NCBI GenBank assembly: GCA_005880315.1
Contig: VBHB01000082.1
Span: forward strand, 1-41,858
Direction of reading: 5' to 3'
DNA from: Chloroflexota bacterium
Lineage (GTDB): Bacteria > Chloroflexota > Dormibacteria > Dormibacterales > Dormibacteraceae
DNA length: 41,858 bases
Shown here piece by piece: positions 17,201 to 24,025 of the stretch. Within the stretch, counting starts at the first letter, position 1. Each line of letters opens with the position of its first letter. Both the position numbers and the translations under genes were made by a program. The notes beneath the pieces were generated by a model that saw nothing but the letters and a program-made list of their open reading frames with translations, made no database searches and was not told the origin of the DNA.

Positions 17201-17845
17201 AGCGGCTTCGGGACCCAGTACGCGGTCTGGGACAACGTGAGTGGTTTCCCGACCACGGGCAGCCTGACCATGACCGTGTCCGGACACTCCTTCTGGCAGG
17301 CCGGCCTGTTCAACGGGGGCACAGTCGAGGTCAACGGCAGCAACGGGGTGGCGACGAGCACGCTGACCCTGAGCGGTGGCAACGGGCGCAGCCTGGTGCC
17401 CAGCAACCAGATCGACTCCGGGTCGTGGAAGACCGACGCGGCTGGTGACGTCATCGAGTTCGCGGGCGGCGATTTCCAGGGCTTCAGCTTTACGAACAAC
17501 GGCACCCTCACGATGACCGCTGGATCGTTCTCTTTGCCCGGTGTGTCATTCACAAATTCCGGGACGGTCATCCTCAACGGCGGCACGCTGTCGGTCGGCC
17601 AGTTCACGCAGACGGCCGGAGTGATCGACGTCAACATCTCGGCTGGCGGGACGGGAACCATCACCAGCAGCGGCGCGGTGAACCTCGCCGGCACGCTCAA
17701 CGAGGCCAACGTCGGCGGGTTCGTGCCGAGCCCCGGCGCGATCTACACCGCGATCACCGGCTCGAGCATCGTAGGCACTTGCGCCGGCAGCATCGGAACG
17801 TACACGCTCACGTTCGGCTCGACCACGGTTACGCTGACCGCCTGA
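11243..17845 (+). CDS. Giant secreted multidomain protein with FG-GAP, Ig-like and PKD repeats
   Basis: 2200 residues from ATG 11243; TTG at 11345, preceded by GGGAGGGAAG, would give a normal signal peptide (basic GRKPVYQ, hydrophobic core, cleavage after PAVA). Residues ~80-410 hold seven FG-GAP/VCBS repeats with Ca-binding loops of the DFNGDGKTD type, as in a beta-propeller. An Ig-like repeat follows (~415-505), then eight PKD-like repeats of ~90 residues (~510-1245; pattern GGTGPYTYAW ... TFTPDLAGTY ... VTDTNG), a filamin-like domain (~1250-1345) and a Gly/Thr/Ser-rich region with LSGG and GGTL strands resembling a beta-helix. No sortase motif or membrane anchor at the end. Likely an extracellular adhesin or matrix protein. 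Isolated in its own stretch between repeats. Confidence 0.88.
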   Translation: MQRFRNDIRFSLELFWRELGVPPGERKREGSIGSLGRKPVYQVITPVLRGGLVLALALVTVAQAVVPAVASFNSAINSAGGTAPVAVATGDFIVDGKPDLALADYGSDKVSILKGNGDGTFTVGTSYSVGKQPRAIVAADFNHDGKLDLAVANSGSKSVSILIGLGNGSFMFAPTLNTSNAPVALAVGDFNGDSKIDLAVANQGSNSVSIFLGAAIGGTFTLASTFSAGTDPVAIAAADFNGDGKTDLAVVDQGTNSVSIFLAIGTGMFVHGSNVATGVKPSAIAAGDLNGDGRQDLVVSNQTSNSVTVLLGNGSGGFAPRPSVPTNAGPAAIVLADFNRDGKLDIASANMLANNVSVLIGDGSGAFVPWALSPFATGNMPEALAVADLNGDGAIDIVTANAGSNNVSALLSQAATATTVHSSSNPSTAGESVTFTVTVTHPSGSLVPGGTVAFEEGTTTIGSSPLGSTGTAAFATSTLAAGSHVIVAAYSGDSNYDPSQSLTLTQVVNGVPTTGTLIGTPNPADVTQPVTLTAVPSGGIGPYSYAWSLLSVPSGSTALLSSATAGSPTFTADLAGPYSVQLIVKDSHGISSSPGTLTVTVNADPGTPSVKLSPSPADVTQPITASAAITGGTGPYTYAWLMTPPTGSAATLSNKAAANPSFTPDIPGAYTVQLVITDRNGFASPAGTATVAVNPLPSAGVITSTPSPADTGQTVHLSSNTSGGTGAFSHAWTLTAPAGSKSVLSSSSADSPTFVPDIAGTYTAALTVTDANSKSASATPLSISVSAAPSISSISASPASPDAGQRVHFAATVSGGSGPDTFAWTIISPSGIVTNLAGATPSLVVTETGAYNVSLVVTDGNGIASSPLTAIVNVLSDPVAGTLTATPNPADVNQNVAASANPSGGTGSYTYAWTLSAPLGSSATLSSTTAAAPSFKPDIAGTYQLSLVVTDTNGVSSPASFASLTAVADPSAGAPAASPSSPDVSQSTTLTTNPSGGVGAYTYKWTLTAPGGSSAALSSAGVASPTFTPDLPGTYTVSVTVTDTNGVTSPAATLVVSAVPGPSVTNVLFNPHPGEAGQLIHVSATVNGGSAPLAYSWTLTNAPSGSTATLSGATTATPTFTPDLAGSYTVQLIVTDSNGFSSTGFTASVTVNASLTAGPITANPSIPTAGTQVSLAVSIGGGVSPDTYAWTLIAPAGSAAALSSTTAAAPTFTPDRSGQYKVGVTVTDSLGVTASTVQLVVPASPGAATTLIVSGFPTTISAGVPSTFTVTAQDAFGNVATGFADNVHFTSSDSAATLPADATLTTGTGTLRATFNTVGTQNLIATGVTTGTTGSETNIQVLQGGACTMTWTNLGSTSNLTDSGNWDQKRAPVSSDVLCLNLTTDLANMTTGTLSVQGVKVSGTLDVIGGTLLLTDGGSASSIAILNLSGGSIGGAAELDVTSQLNWTGGQIGVAGDGGMTVLKSTATASIGGTADHNFGTPHTVNLNGATNWSGGRLHVTGNASLSLNNMATFTDSVAANVDLDAGAAATLSNSGTFNKSAAGITAIHAAFHNTGTVNLTNGILVLTGGDGGAGANGAFSVSSTSLGSSLELDGGKFSSMVASTDVTSSLVVGGANVTLTGIGTGLAGPLNVLGGSLTIASPLSITPASIHLSGGTLGGPGLITGTLTWTGGTLGGGGGQFSGTANIGSANEMDFAVPFTVNLTGASTWFGGNLRVLSPGTGGQQTLVINNSNVFTVQASSSSFLSDCCLAPAVFVNTSSGKIDISRAGQVLWQVGLFNGGTVEVNGSNGVATSTLTLSGGNGRSLVPSNQIDSGSWKVDGTGNSIEFAAGSFDNLQPGGSNGGVLLFSGATVTMSPASGFNSELEVEGGSLSMLGSSATGHNLTLGGGGTYKGGGSLTVNDFHWNGGTLGDGGGTLTVTGTTTITGSADKFLAAPYQLNLEGSGSWFGSGNLHALAPSSATSSFLIQNFGGFSLSGGGGFVVNPSGFGTQYAVWDNVSGFPTTGSLTMTVSGHSFWQAGLFNGGTVEVNGSNGVATSTLTLSGGNGRSLVPSNQIDSGSWKTDAAGDVIEFAGGDFQGFSFTNNGTLTMTAGSFSLPGVSFTNSGTVILNGGTLSVGQFTQTAGVIDVNISAGGTGTITSSGAVNLAGTLNEANVGGFVPSPGAIYTAITGSSIVGTCAGSIGTYTLTFGSTTVTLTA
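16562..16699 (+). repeat. 138-bp internal duplication, copy 1
   Basis: Inside the giant secreted protein gene. Matches 17294-17431 at 135 of 138 positions, offset exactly 732 bases (244 codons) so the frame is kept. It encodes the segment with GLFNGGTVEVNGSNGVATST. Flanking codons diverge sharply, so the identity is much higher than in the rest of the repeat region. Confidence 0.9.
17294..17431 (+). repeat. 138-bp internal duplication, copy 2
   Basis: Partner of 16562-16699. The three differences are two near the start (after TGGCAGG) and one in GGCAC(A/G)GTCGAG. Near identity at the DNA level, including third codon positions, points to recent duplication or gene conversion. Confidence 0.9.
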
Positions 17846-17901
17846 ACTGCAACTTATTGACTGAGAGCCGAACGCTCCACCAATGACTGCGCAAGCCTGA
17901 C

Positions 17902-17918
17902 TCAGCATCGCTTGCTGA
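17902..17918 (+). terminator. Weak hairpin after the giant gene
   Basis: TCAGCA-TCGCT-TGCTGA, a 6-bp stem 57 bases after the stop codon, with no clear T tract (only CAGCTTGTTAGT nearby). Possible terminator. Confidence 0.25.
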
Positions 17919-18025
17919 CGGACAGCTTGTTAGTCTCCGAAAAGACCATGCGTTGTAGACGCGAGCTCACTCGTGGCTCGGCCATGTGCTCCATCTCGGG
18001 GGCGTAAACGTATGACAATGAGCGC

Positions 18026-18538
18026 ATGCCGAACCAGGTTTTCGAAGCGGCGCGCACAATCATGGCGGTACGTGAGTATCAGGACAAAGAGGTGCCGGAG
18101 GACGCGATCAGGCGGATTGTCGAGGCTGCTCACCTTACGGCGAGCGCAGCCAACCGCCAGCCCTGGCACTTCGTGCTGGTCCGCAAGCGCGAGGCGCTCC
18201 GCAAGCTCGGGTCGCTAGTCCGGACGGGTCCGTACACAGCGAACGCCGCCGCGGCGGTCATCGTCGCTTATGAGAAAGACAGCAAGTCGGGAGTCTCCGA
18301 CGCGAGCCGCGCAGTCCAGTCGATGATGCTGGTCGCCTGGGGCGACGGCGTCGGCTCGAACTGGACGGGTCTCACGGGTATGGAAAACGTGCGACAGGAG
18401 TTCGGGCTGCCCGACACCTACGACGTTCTGGCGGTCATTCCATTCGGTTATCCGAAACGAAAGGTGATCGGCAAGAAAAAGCGCAACCCGTTCGATCAGG
18501 TGGTGTCAGCTGAGCGCTTCGGCAGCCCTCTGGCGTAG
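18026..18538 (+). CDS. Nitroreductase-family FMN oxidoreductase
   Basis: 170 residues, at the short end of the family. The N-terminus has the FMN-phosphate region MAVREYQDKEV and the substrate/FMN motif ASAANRQPWHFVLV; near the end VLAVIPFGYPKRK is the usual strand plus FMN-binding basic loop. Such enzymes transfer electrons from NAD(P)H to nitro groups, quinones or enones. It is a single gene in repeat-rich DNA and has no obvious link to the neighbours. Confidence 0.88.
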   Translation: MPNQVFEAARTIMAVREYQDKEVPEDAIRRIVEAAHLTASAANRQPWHFVLVRKREALRKLGSLVRTGPYTANAAAAVIVAYEKDSKSGVSDASRAVQSMMLVAWGDGVGSNWTGLTGMENVRQEFGLPDTYDVLAVIPFGYPKRKVIGKKKRNPFDQVVSAERFGSPLA

Positions 18539-18596
18539 GCGTGCCCGCGCTTGGCCACTGACTCGAGCTGTGGCTGCGTGTTTGAAGGGTCGGATT

Positions 18597-18645
18597 TCAA
18601 ACGCAAGCCGTAACCGAGGCTACTGCGCATCTTTACGGAGTGGGC
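18597..18645 (+). repeat. Dispersed ~49-bp repeat, copy B
   Basis: Same orientation as 10901-10949, sharing TCAAAC and CAAGCCGTAACCGAGGCT and the downstream GCGCAT motif. Located 58 bases after the nitroreductase stop. Confidence 0.6.
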
Positions 18646-18988
18646 CTGGCAAGGGATTGGGTGTCAGTCGGCAGACGATGCATGGCTGGCTGGCGTGATC
18701 CGAATGGGAAGGGCTCGAGGGTCAGAACGATGCCGTACGCGTGCTTTGTGCCGCCGGCACGACCGCGACGCACTCTCCGAAATGTTATCGGTCTGGATCT
18801 GCACACAGGAAACAGGAGCTTCTGGCGTCCGTAGTCGACGAATCTGATCGCGTTCTTCTGGTCCGGCGCTCATAGATCTTCAGGGCTCACAGGCGGGGCA
18901 TTCATCGACGGCTGCACTAATGGTGGCCTCTTGCGGATGTCTTTGGGGGGTTCGATAAATGACGTCAATTTGAGCCGAATGGCCTGGC

Positions 18989-19017
18989 TTGATCTTTTTC
19001 AAAAGCCGATTTAGACT
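18989..19017 (+). promoter_or_regulatory. Candidate promoter of the EthD-IclR-ABC operon
   Basis: TTGATC (18989-18994), 17-base spacer, TAGACT (19012-19017). Each hexamer matches the sigma-70 consensus at 4 of 6 positions. The surrounding bases are more AT-rich than the region average. Transcription would start about 30 bases before the EthD ATG. Confidence 0.4.
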
Positions 19018-19036
19018 TATCACACTCATGATGCGC

Positions 19037-19052
19037 GTTCACGTATGTGAAC
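19037..19052. promoter_or_regulatory. Inverted repeat, candidate IclR operator
   Basis: GTTCAC-GTAT-GTGAAC, perfect 6-base arms, ending one base before the EthD ATG and lying downstream of the predicted -10. The IclR gene is the second gene of the operon, so autoregulation here is plausible. It also occupies the place of the ribosome site, and no Shine-Dalgarno is visible. Confidence 0.45.
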
Positions 19053-19053
19053 A

Positions 19054-19404
19054 ATGACCCGAATTCTCTCCCTACACGGTCATCCCACTGATCCCGCCGA
19101 GTTCGATCGCTATTACCGAGAGGTCCACACGCCTCTGGTTCAACGGATCCCCGGTGTTCGGAACATCCGATTTGGACGCGTCGTGCGCACGGAGGATGGT
19201 TCTCCGCCGCCCTTTTATCTCGTGTCGGATGTGTACTTCGACAATCGGCAGGCGCTTGATGCGGCGCAAGCGACTCCAGAGATGGCGGCGGCGCTCGCCG
19301 ACGTTCCGCGATTCGCAAGTGGGGGAGTGACGATCATGATCTGCGACTACGAGGACTTTCCTCCCATGCCGAACCAGCGGCCGGACGAGCCTACGTCGCG
19401 ATAA
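19054..19404 (+). CDS. EthD-family protein (dimeric alpha/beta barrel)
   Basis: 116 residues. The pattern LHGHPTDPAEFDRYYREVHTPLVQRIPGV is the EthD signature (strand, D-x-F-D-x-Y-Y, then H and a Pro-rich turn), and DVYFDNRQALDAA with the final DYEDF fits the ferredoxin-like fold. EthD proteins accompany many degradation clusters and have no agreed reaction. First gene of the operon, six bases before the IclR gene. Confidence 0.85.
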   Translation: MTRILSLHGHPTDPAEFDRYYREVHTPLVQRIPGVRNIRFGRVVRTEDGSPPPFYLVSDVYFDNRQALDAAQATPEMAAALADVPRFASGGVTIMICDYEDFPPMPNQRPDEPTSR

Positions 19405-19410
19405 CACGCC

Positions 19411-20262
19411 ATGGCACGCAGACCATCCGACGCCTCACCGGTCAAGTCTGCGGACAGGACTTTGGACATCCTCGAGTTACTCGCGGGTGAGCCACGCGGT
19501 CTGACGATCTCGGAGATCAGCATTCGGCTCAGCTTCGCCCGCAGCAGCACCCATGGCCTGGTCCACACTCTCGAGTCCCGGGGCTATCTTTCGCAGGATG
19601 GCGGGCGCCGCTATCAGCTCGGAGCCCGGCTGGTTCAGCTGGGGCTGAATGCAGGCGATCGCCTCGAACTGCGGTCCGTGGCGCGCCGTTCACTCGAGAG
19701 GCTTGTCGCCGCCACGCACGATACCGCCATGTTGGCTGTCCCTGCGCACGGCGAGCTTCTCTATGTCGACAAGGTCCTTAGCGACGCGCGGGATGTGCGA
19801 ACCGATCCAAGAGTCACGTCTCGCGTGCCGCTGCATTGTTCCAGCCTGGGCAAGGCGCTTCTCGCGGCGGTTGACGATGCGTCCGTGACCAGGGTTCTCG
19901 GCGCGACCGGGATCCAAGGCGTCACGCCGTTCACGATTCCCGATGCACGTCACCTCCTCACGGATCTTGCACAGACGCGTAGACGCGGTTATTCGGTCGA
20001 TCAGCAGGAGTCGATCGTCGGCGTGTTCTGCGTGGGGGCTCCCGTTCGTGACCATACCGGCCGATCCGTTGCTGCGATCAGCCTATCGACCATCAAGGAC
20101 TTCTACACGCCGGAAAAGACGGGACCCCTCGTCGCCGCCGCTGCGGTTGAGGTTTCGCACGCCATGGGATGGAAGGGCGACCGCTCGACCATGTTCAAAC
20201 CTGTCGCCGGCTCTGAACTGCTCCTGCTTGATTCGTCCAATCGCGATGGGGCGCGTCACTGA
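19411..20262 (+). CDS. IclR-family transcriptional regulator
   Basis: 283 residues. N-terminal winged helix (about 12-75: SADRTLDILELLAG, LTISEISIRLSFARSSTHGLVHTLESRGYL). The C-terminal effector domain follows, with VPLHCSSLGKALLAA, RRRGYSVDQQE and GVFCVGAPVRDHTGR, the typical ligand-pocket elements. IclR proteins sense aromatic or small organic acids. The TGA overlaps the ATG of the first permease by one base, so regulator and transporter are translated together. Confidence 0.93.
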   Translation: MARRPSDASPVKSADRTLDILELLAGEPRGLTISEISIRLSFARSSTHGLVHTLESRGYLSQDGGRRYQLGARLVQLGLNAGDRLELRSVARRSLERLVAATHDTAMLAVPAHGELLYVDKVLSDARDVRTDPRVTSRVPLHCSSLGKALLAAVDDASVTRVLGATGIQGVTPFTIPDARHLLTDLAQTRRRGYSVDQQESIVGVFCVGAPVRDHTGRSVAAISLSTIKDFYTPEKTGPLVAAAAVEVSHAMGWKGDRSTMFKPVAGSELLLLDSSNRDGARH

Positions 20263-21377
20263 TGAAACCGTTGGACCGGACGGAAGCACGTTCTCAGCTG
20301 AGCACGTTCGCGGCGCCTCCGAATCAGGGTGGCCGAGAACCCCGCAACGTGAGCGGATCGTCATCGCCCAGGAATCCTGTACGCACCGCCGGGGTCGTGC
20401 GTTTGGCCTACGAGTCCGTCGCATCGACGTTGTTACGCCTCCCTCCGACCGTCCGCGGTTACGGCCTACCGATTGGTACCAGCTTGCTTGTTGCGGCGGT
20501 GGTAGCGGTCGTCGAACCAGGCTTCTATCGGCCGGCGAATCTGCACGTGGTCATGCAGCAGTACGCGGTTCTGGGTCTCGTCACACTCGGCCAGGTTCTT
20601 GTCCTTCTCGTCAGTGGAATCGACCTTTCGGTTGGCGCCGTGATGAACGCGGCGCTAATCACCATCGCGCTCATGAACCATTACAACGAGAACCTGCTCC
20701 TCGTTTCTCTCGTACTGTGCATCTTGATCGGAGCCGGTGTTGGGGTCACGAACGGATTGCTCGTGTCGCTCCGTGACGTACCGCCGTTTGCGGCCACGCT
20801 CGGGATGACGGCATGCGTGCAGGGGGCAATCCTCGTCTACACCAAGGGCATCCCTGCGGGCAACATACCGACCGCGCTCAGGCCAATCGCCCTGGATGGG
20901 ATTGGCATCGTGCCGTATTCGCTGCTGATCTGCCTTGCGATCGGACTCGTGGTGATCGTCTTTCTGTCCCGAGGAAGTTATGGCCGGACGATATATGCCG
21001 TCGGACGCTCAGCGGAGGTCGCGCGCCGGGTCGGGATCTCGACGACGGCGGTTCGCGTCTCCGCGTACACGCTGTGCGGGGTTTTCGCGGCGCTGGCCGG
21101 CATCATCCTGAGCGCATACGTCGGTTACGTCGATCCGGCAATCGGCGGCACGTACAACCTGCAGTCGATCGCGGCCGCCGTGGTTGGCGGGGTCTCCTTC
21201 ATCGGGGGCGAAGGCAAGCCAGCGGGTGCGCTGATCGGCGCTCTCTTTCTGCTGACCGTGCTGAACGTCACGACGCTTTCTTCGCTCAATCCGTTCACTC
21301 AGCTCATCGTCCAGGGCGTGGTCATGTTGGTGGCGGTCTCGCTGTTTCACCTCATCAAGAGAGGTTCATTCGCATAG
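20262..21377 (+). CDS. Sugar-type ABC transporter permease 1 (RbsC family)
   Basis: 371 residues with an N-terminal cytoplasmic extension of about 65 residues, then 8-10 membrane segments. Family motifs: LVSGIDLSVGAVMN, VTNGLLVSL followed by FAATLGM, the coupling loop YAVGRSAEVARRVGIS, and AAAVVGGVSFIGGEGKPAGALIG. One of two different permeases in the operon, implying a heterodimeric channel. Confidence 0.92.
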   Translation: MKPLDRTEARSQLSTFAAPPNQGGREPRNVSGSSSPRNPVRTAGVVRLAYESVASTLLRLPPTVRGYGLPIGTSLLVAAVVAVVEPGFYRPANLHVVMQQYAVLGLVTLGQVLVLLVSGIDLSVGAVMNAALITIALMNHYNENLLLVSLVLCILIGAGVGVTNGLLVSLRDVPPFAATLGMTACVQGAILVYTKGIPAGNIPTALRPIALDGIGIVPYSLLICLAIGLVVIVFLSRGSYGRTIYAVGRSAEVARRVGISTTAVRVSAYTLCGVFAALAGIILSAYVGYVDPAIGGTYNLQSIAAAVVGGVSFIGGEGKPAGALIGALFLLTVLNVTTLSSLNPFTQLIVQGVVMLVAVSLFHLIKRGSFA

Positions 21378-21393
21378 GGAAAAGGAGGAAGTC

Positions 21394-22443
21394 ATGTCAA
21401 GACAGTCCGTCCGTCGCGGGTCTTGGGAAACTGGCTTTGCTGCAGTCGCCGCTGCGCTGCTCGCATTGACGGCGTGCGGCGGTTCGTCCGGCACGCCAGG
21501 AGGCACTAAGACATATACGATCGCGTTCATTTCACAGGGAACGTCGAACAGCTGGGCCGCCCAACTCGATGCGGTGGCGAGCAAAGCCGCGAAGGCAGAT
21601 GGTGTGAAACTCGTCTATTTCAATGGCCAGGGTGATGCAACGAAACAGCTGCCCGAAATCGACACGGCGATTGCCCAAAAGCCTGACGCAATCGTCCTCG
21701 TCCCGCTTGGCGGGGCTGCGGACACCGGTCCGGTCGAGCGAGCGATGTCCCAGGGCATCAAGGTCGTACTGTGTGACAGCACCATCACCTCTCAAAACTA
21801 CACGTCATTAGTAACCCCGCATGCTGAGACAGCCGCGGTGCCCTTGGCGCAGTGGTTGGCTGACAAGATGAACCATCAGGGAAACCTGCTCTACATCGGA
21901 GGATTGCCCGGCAACACGACGACGATCACTTATGACCAGGGATTCAACTCGGTGATGCAGAAGTACCCAAGCATCCACATCATCAACGCCGGCAACGCGA
22001 ACTACTCGATCAGCACGGCCAAGCAGTTGGCGGCCACGGCAATCGCTTCAGGCAAGACATTCACGGGTGCCTGGGGAGTGGGTGGTGAGGCCGTCACGGG
22101 ACTGATGCAGGCGCTCATCGATGCCAAGGTGAACCCTGCGCCCCCGATCGGGGGAGCAGCTGCGACCAACGGCATTCTGCGGCTGGCCATCCAGAACAAG
22201 ATGGAGGTCGCGTCGCTGCAGTTCCCGCCTACGAGTTCACAGGTTTGCATCGACACCGCATACAAGGCGGCCAAGGGCGAGACTGTTCCGAAGAGCATCA
22301 ACATCTCAGATCTCCCGCAGTACGGGCCCATACTTCCGCCGCTGGACAAGTATTACAAGCCTCAATTCAGCGACGACATGTACGTCGGGACCGACTCAGT
22401 TCTAACGGTCGATGAGCTGAAGGCTTTGAACCTGGTGAAGTAA
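21394..22443 (+). CDS. Periplasmic-binding-protein-like lipoprotein of the ABC importer
   Basis: 349 residues. Signal peptide with lipobox LTAC (C28), so the mature protein is lipid-anchored outside the membrane. The type I two-lobed fold is shown by IAFISQGTSNSWAAQL, DAIVLVPLGG and VVLCDSTI (Peripla_BP_4 class). GGAGG lies 6 bases before the ATG. It delivers substrate to the RbsC-type permeases. Ligands of this class are mostly sugars but include autoinducer-2 and purines. Confidence 0.92.
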   Translation: MSRQSVRRGSWETGFAAVAAALLALTACGGSSGTPGGTKTYTIAFISQGTSNSWAAQLDAVASKAAKADGVKLVYFNGQGDATKQLPEIDTAIAQKPDAIVLVPLGGAADTGPVERAMSQGIKVVLCDSTITSQNYTSLVTPHAETAAVPLAQWLADKMNHQGNLLYIGGLPGNTTTITYDQGFNSVMQKYPSIHIINAGNANYSISTAKQLAATAIASGKTFTGAWGVGGEAVTGLMQALIDAKVNPAPPIGGAAATNGILRLAIQNKMEVASLQFPPTSSQVCIDTAYKAAKGETVPKSINISDLPQYGPILPPLDKYYKPQFSDDMYVGTDSVLTVDELKALNLVK

Positions 22444-22462
22444 GAAGGGAAGGCCTACGTAC

Positions 22463-24004
22463 ATGAATGTTGAGCGGGCGCTCGTTTCGGCACGAGGCAT
22501 CTACAAGCACTACGGCGGAATTCGAGCGCTCGCCGACGTTTCCCTGGACATCGGGTCCGCGGAAATCCATGCTCTTGTGGGCGAGAACGGCGCGGGCAAG
22601 TCGACGCTGGTGAAGATCATGACTGGGGCCGAAAAGCAGGACGCAGGCCAAGTCATGGTCGACGGCAGAGAAGCTCAGCTCACGCCCGAAAAGGCACGTG
22701 AGCTTGGGATCGGCGCGGTCTACCAGGAGCCGAGCCTGATCCCGGCCATGACTGTGCTCGAAAACGTGTTTCTCGGCTGGGAGCAGCGCTTCGGGCTCGG
22801 CCTTCTCGACCACCGCAGGATGCGGCGAGAAGCGGCCGCCGCACTCGACAATATCGGCGCACGCATCCATCTCGAAACCGAAGTCGCAACCCTGAGCGTG
22901 GCAGATCGCCAGCTCGTCGAGATCGCGCGCGCCCTCGTCCAGCAAGCGCGTGTTCTGATCTTCGACGAACCGTCCGCTGTGCTTTCGGGAGTCGAGCTCG
23001 AACGAATCTTCAACGTGATCAAGGAGCTCCGCTCACACGGTCTCGGAATCCTTTACATCTCGCACCGACTGGCCGAGATCTTCGAGCTCGCTGACCGCGC
23101 TACGGTGCTGAAGGACGGGCGCGTGGTGGCCAGCCGACCCGTCAACGAGCTGACGATGGAAGACCTGATCCATTTGATGGTCGGCCGTGAGATTGGAGCA
23201 CGGCATTTGAGGCCAGAAGCGGCCAGGGACAGGATCGTGTTGGAAGTGGACAAGCTGGCACTCGGCCAGGACCGGGAGCCGATCAGCTTCGAGCTTCATG
23301 CCGGCGAGGTGTTGGGCCTCGCAGGGCTCGTCGGCTCCGGCCGGACCCGCCTGGCCAACGCGCTAGGCGGCATCCGTCCCGCGCGAGCTGGCGTGGTCTT
23401 TAGAAATGGTCGTCCGGTAAGGCTGAAGCGACCCAGCGACGCAATGCGGGCCGGGATCGTGGTCATACCTGAAGACCGCAAGCGCGAGGGCCTCATCCTG
23501 GGGCATTCTGTGCGCGAGAACCTTGCGCTGGCTTCGCTCAAGGAGCTCTCGACGATCGGAATGGTGAGCGCGAAGGCTGAACGTCGCCTTGCCTCGGAGG
23601 CAGTCAAGGTCTTTGCTGTGCGTCCTCCGGCGATCGACGTCGCGACTGGAACGTTGAGCGGCGGGAACCAACAAAAGGTCGTGCTCGGCAAATGGTTGGT
23701 TCGCAAACCGTCGGCCGAGGTGGTGGTCCTGGACGAACCAACACGGGGCGTCGACGTCGGGGCCAAGTACGAGATCTACAACCTGATTGATGCGCTGGTT
23801 GCTCGAGGAAGCGGTGTGGTTCTAATCTCCTCGGAGCTGCCCGAGGTCATCGCGATGAGCGACCGCGTTCTTGTGATGAGCGCTGGCAACATCGTGGGGG
23901 AGCTCAAACGGGGCGAGCTCAGCGAGGAGCGGATCCTCAGGCTGGCTGTACTCGGCCGAGAGCACGAGCTGGCGGCGTCCGAAGGCGGCGGGGATGCGGC
24001 TTGA
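22463..24004 (+). CDS. Sugar-type ABC transporter ATPase (RbsA/MglA family, two ATPase halves)
   Basis: 513 residues, normal for the family. First half: Walker A GENGAGKST, signature-like LSVADRQL, Walker B VLIFDEPS and H-loop SHRL. Second half: degenerate P-loop GLVGSGRTR, as always in this family, full signature LSGGNQQK, Walker B VVVLDEPTRGVDVGAK. The first half signature is weak, also normal. Powers both permeases. Confidence 0.94.
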   Translation: MNVERALVSARGIYKHYGGIRALADVSLDIGSAEIHALVGENGAGKSTLVKIMTGAEKQDAGQVMVDGREAQLTPEKARELGIGAVYQEPSLIPAMTVLENVFLGWEQRFGLGLLDHRRMRREAAAALDNIGARIHLETEVATLSVADRQLVEIARALVQQARVLIFDEPSAVLSGVELERIFNVIKELRSHGLGILYISHRLAEIFELADRATVLKDGRVVASRPVNELTMEDLIHLMVGREIGARHLRPEAARDRIVLEVDKLALGQDREPISFELHAGEVLGLAGLVGSGRTRLANALGGIRPARAGVVFRNGRPVRLKRPSDAMRAGIVVIPEDRKREGLILGHSVRENLALASLKELSTIGMVSAKAERRLASEAVKVFAVRPPAIDVATGTLSGGNQQKVVLGKWLVRKPSAEVVVLDEPTRGVDVGAKYEIYNLIDALVARGSGVVLISSELPEVIAMSDRVLVMSAGNIVGELKRGELSEERILRLAVLGREHELAASEGGGDAA

Positions 24005-24025
24005 TCAACTCGACATGACGACCGG

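Larger units (their letters stand above)
18539..19053. other. Intergenic stretch upstream of the IclR/ABC operon
   Basis: 515 bases without a convincing gene. Short frames on both strands lack family features. It contains copy B of the dispersed repeat (18597-18645) and, at its right end, the candidate promoter and inverted repeat described separately. Confidence 0.5.
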
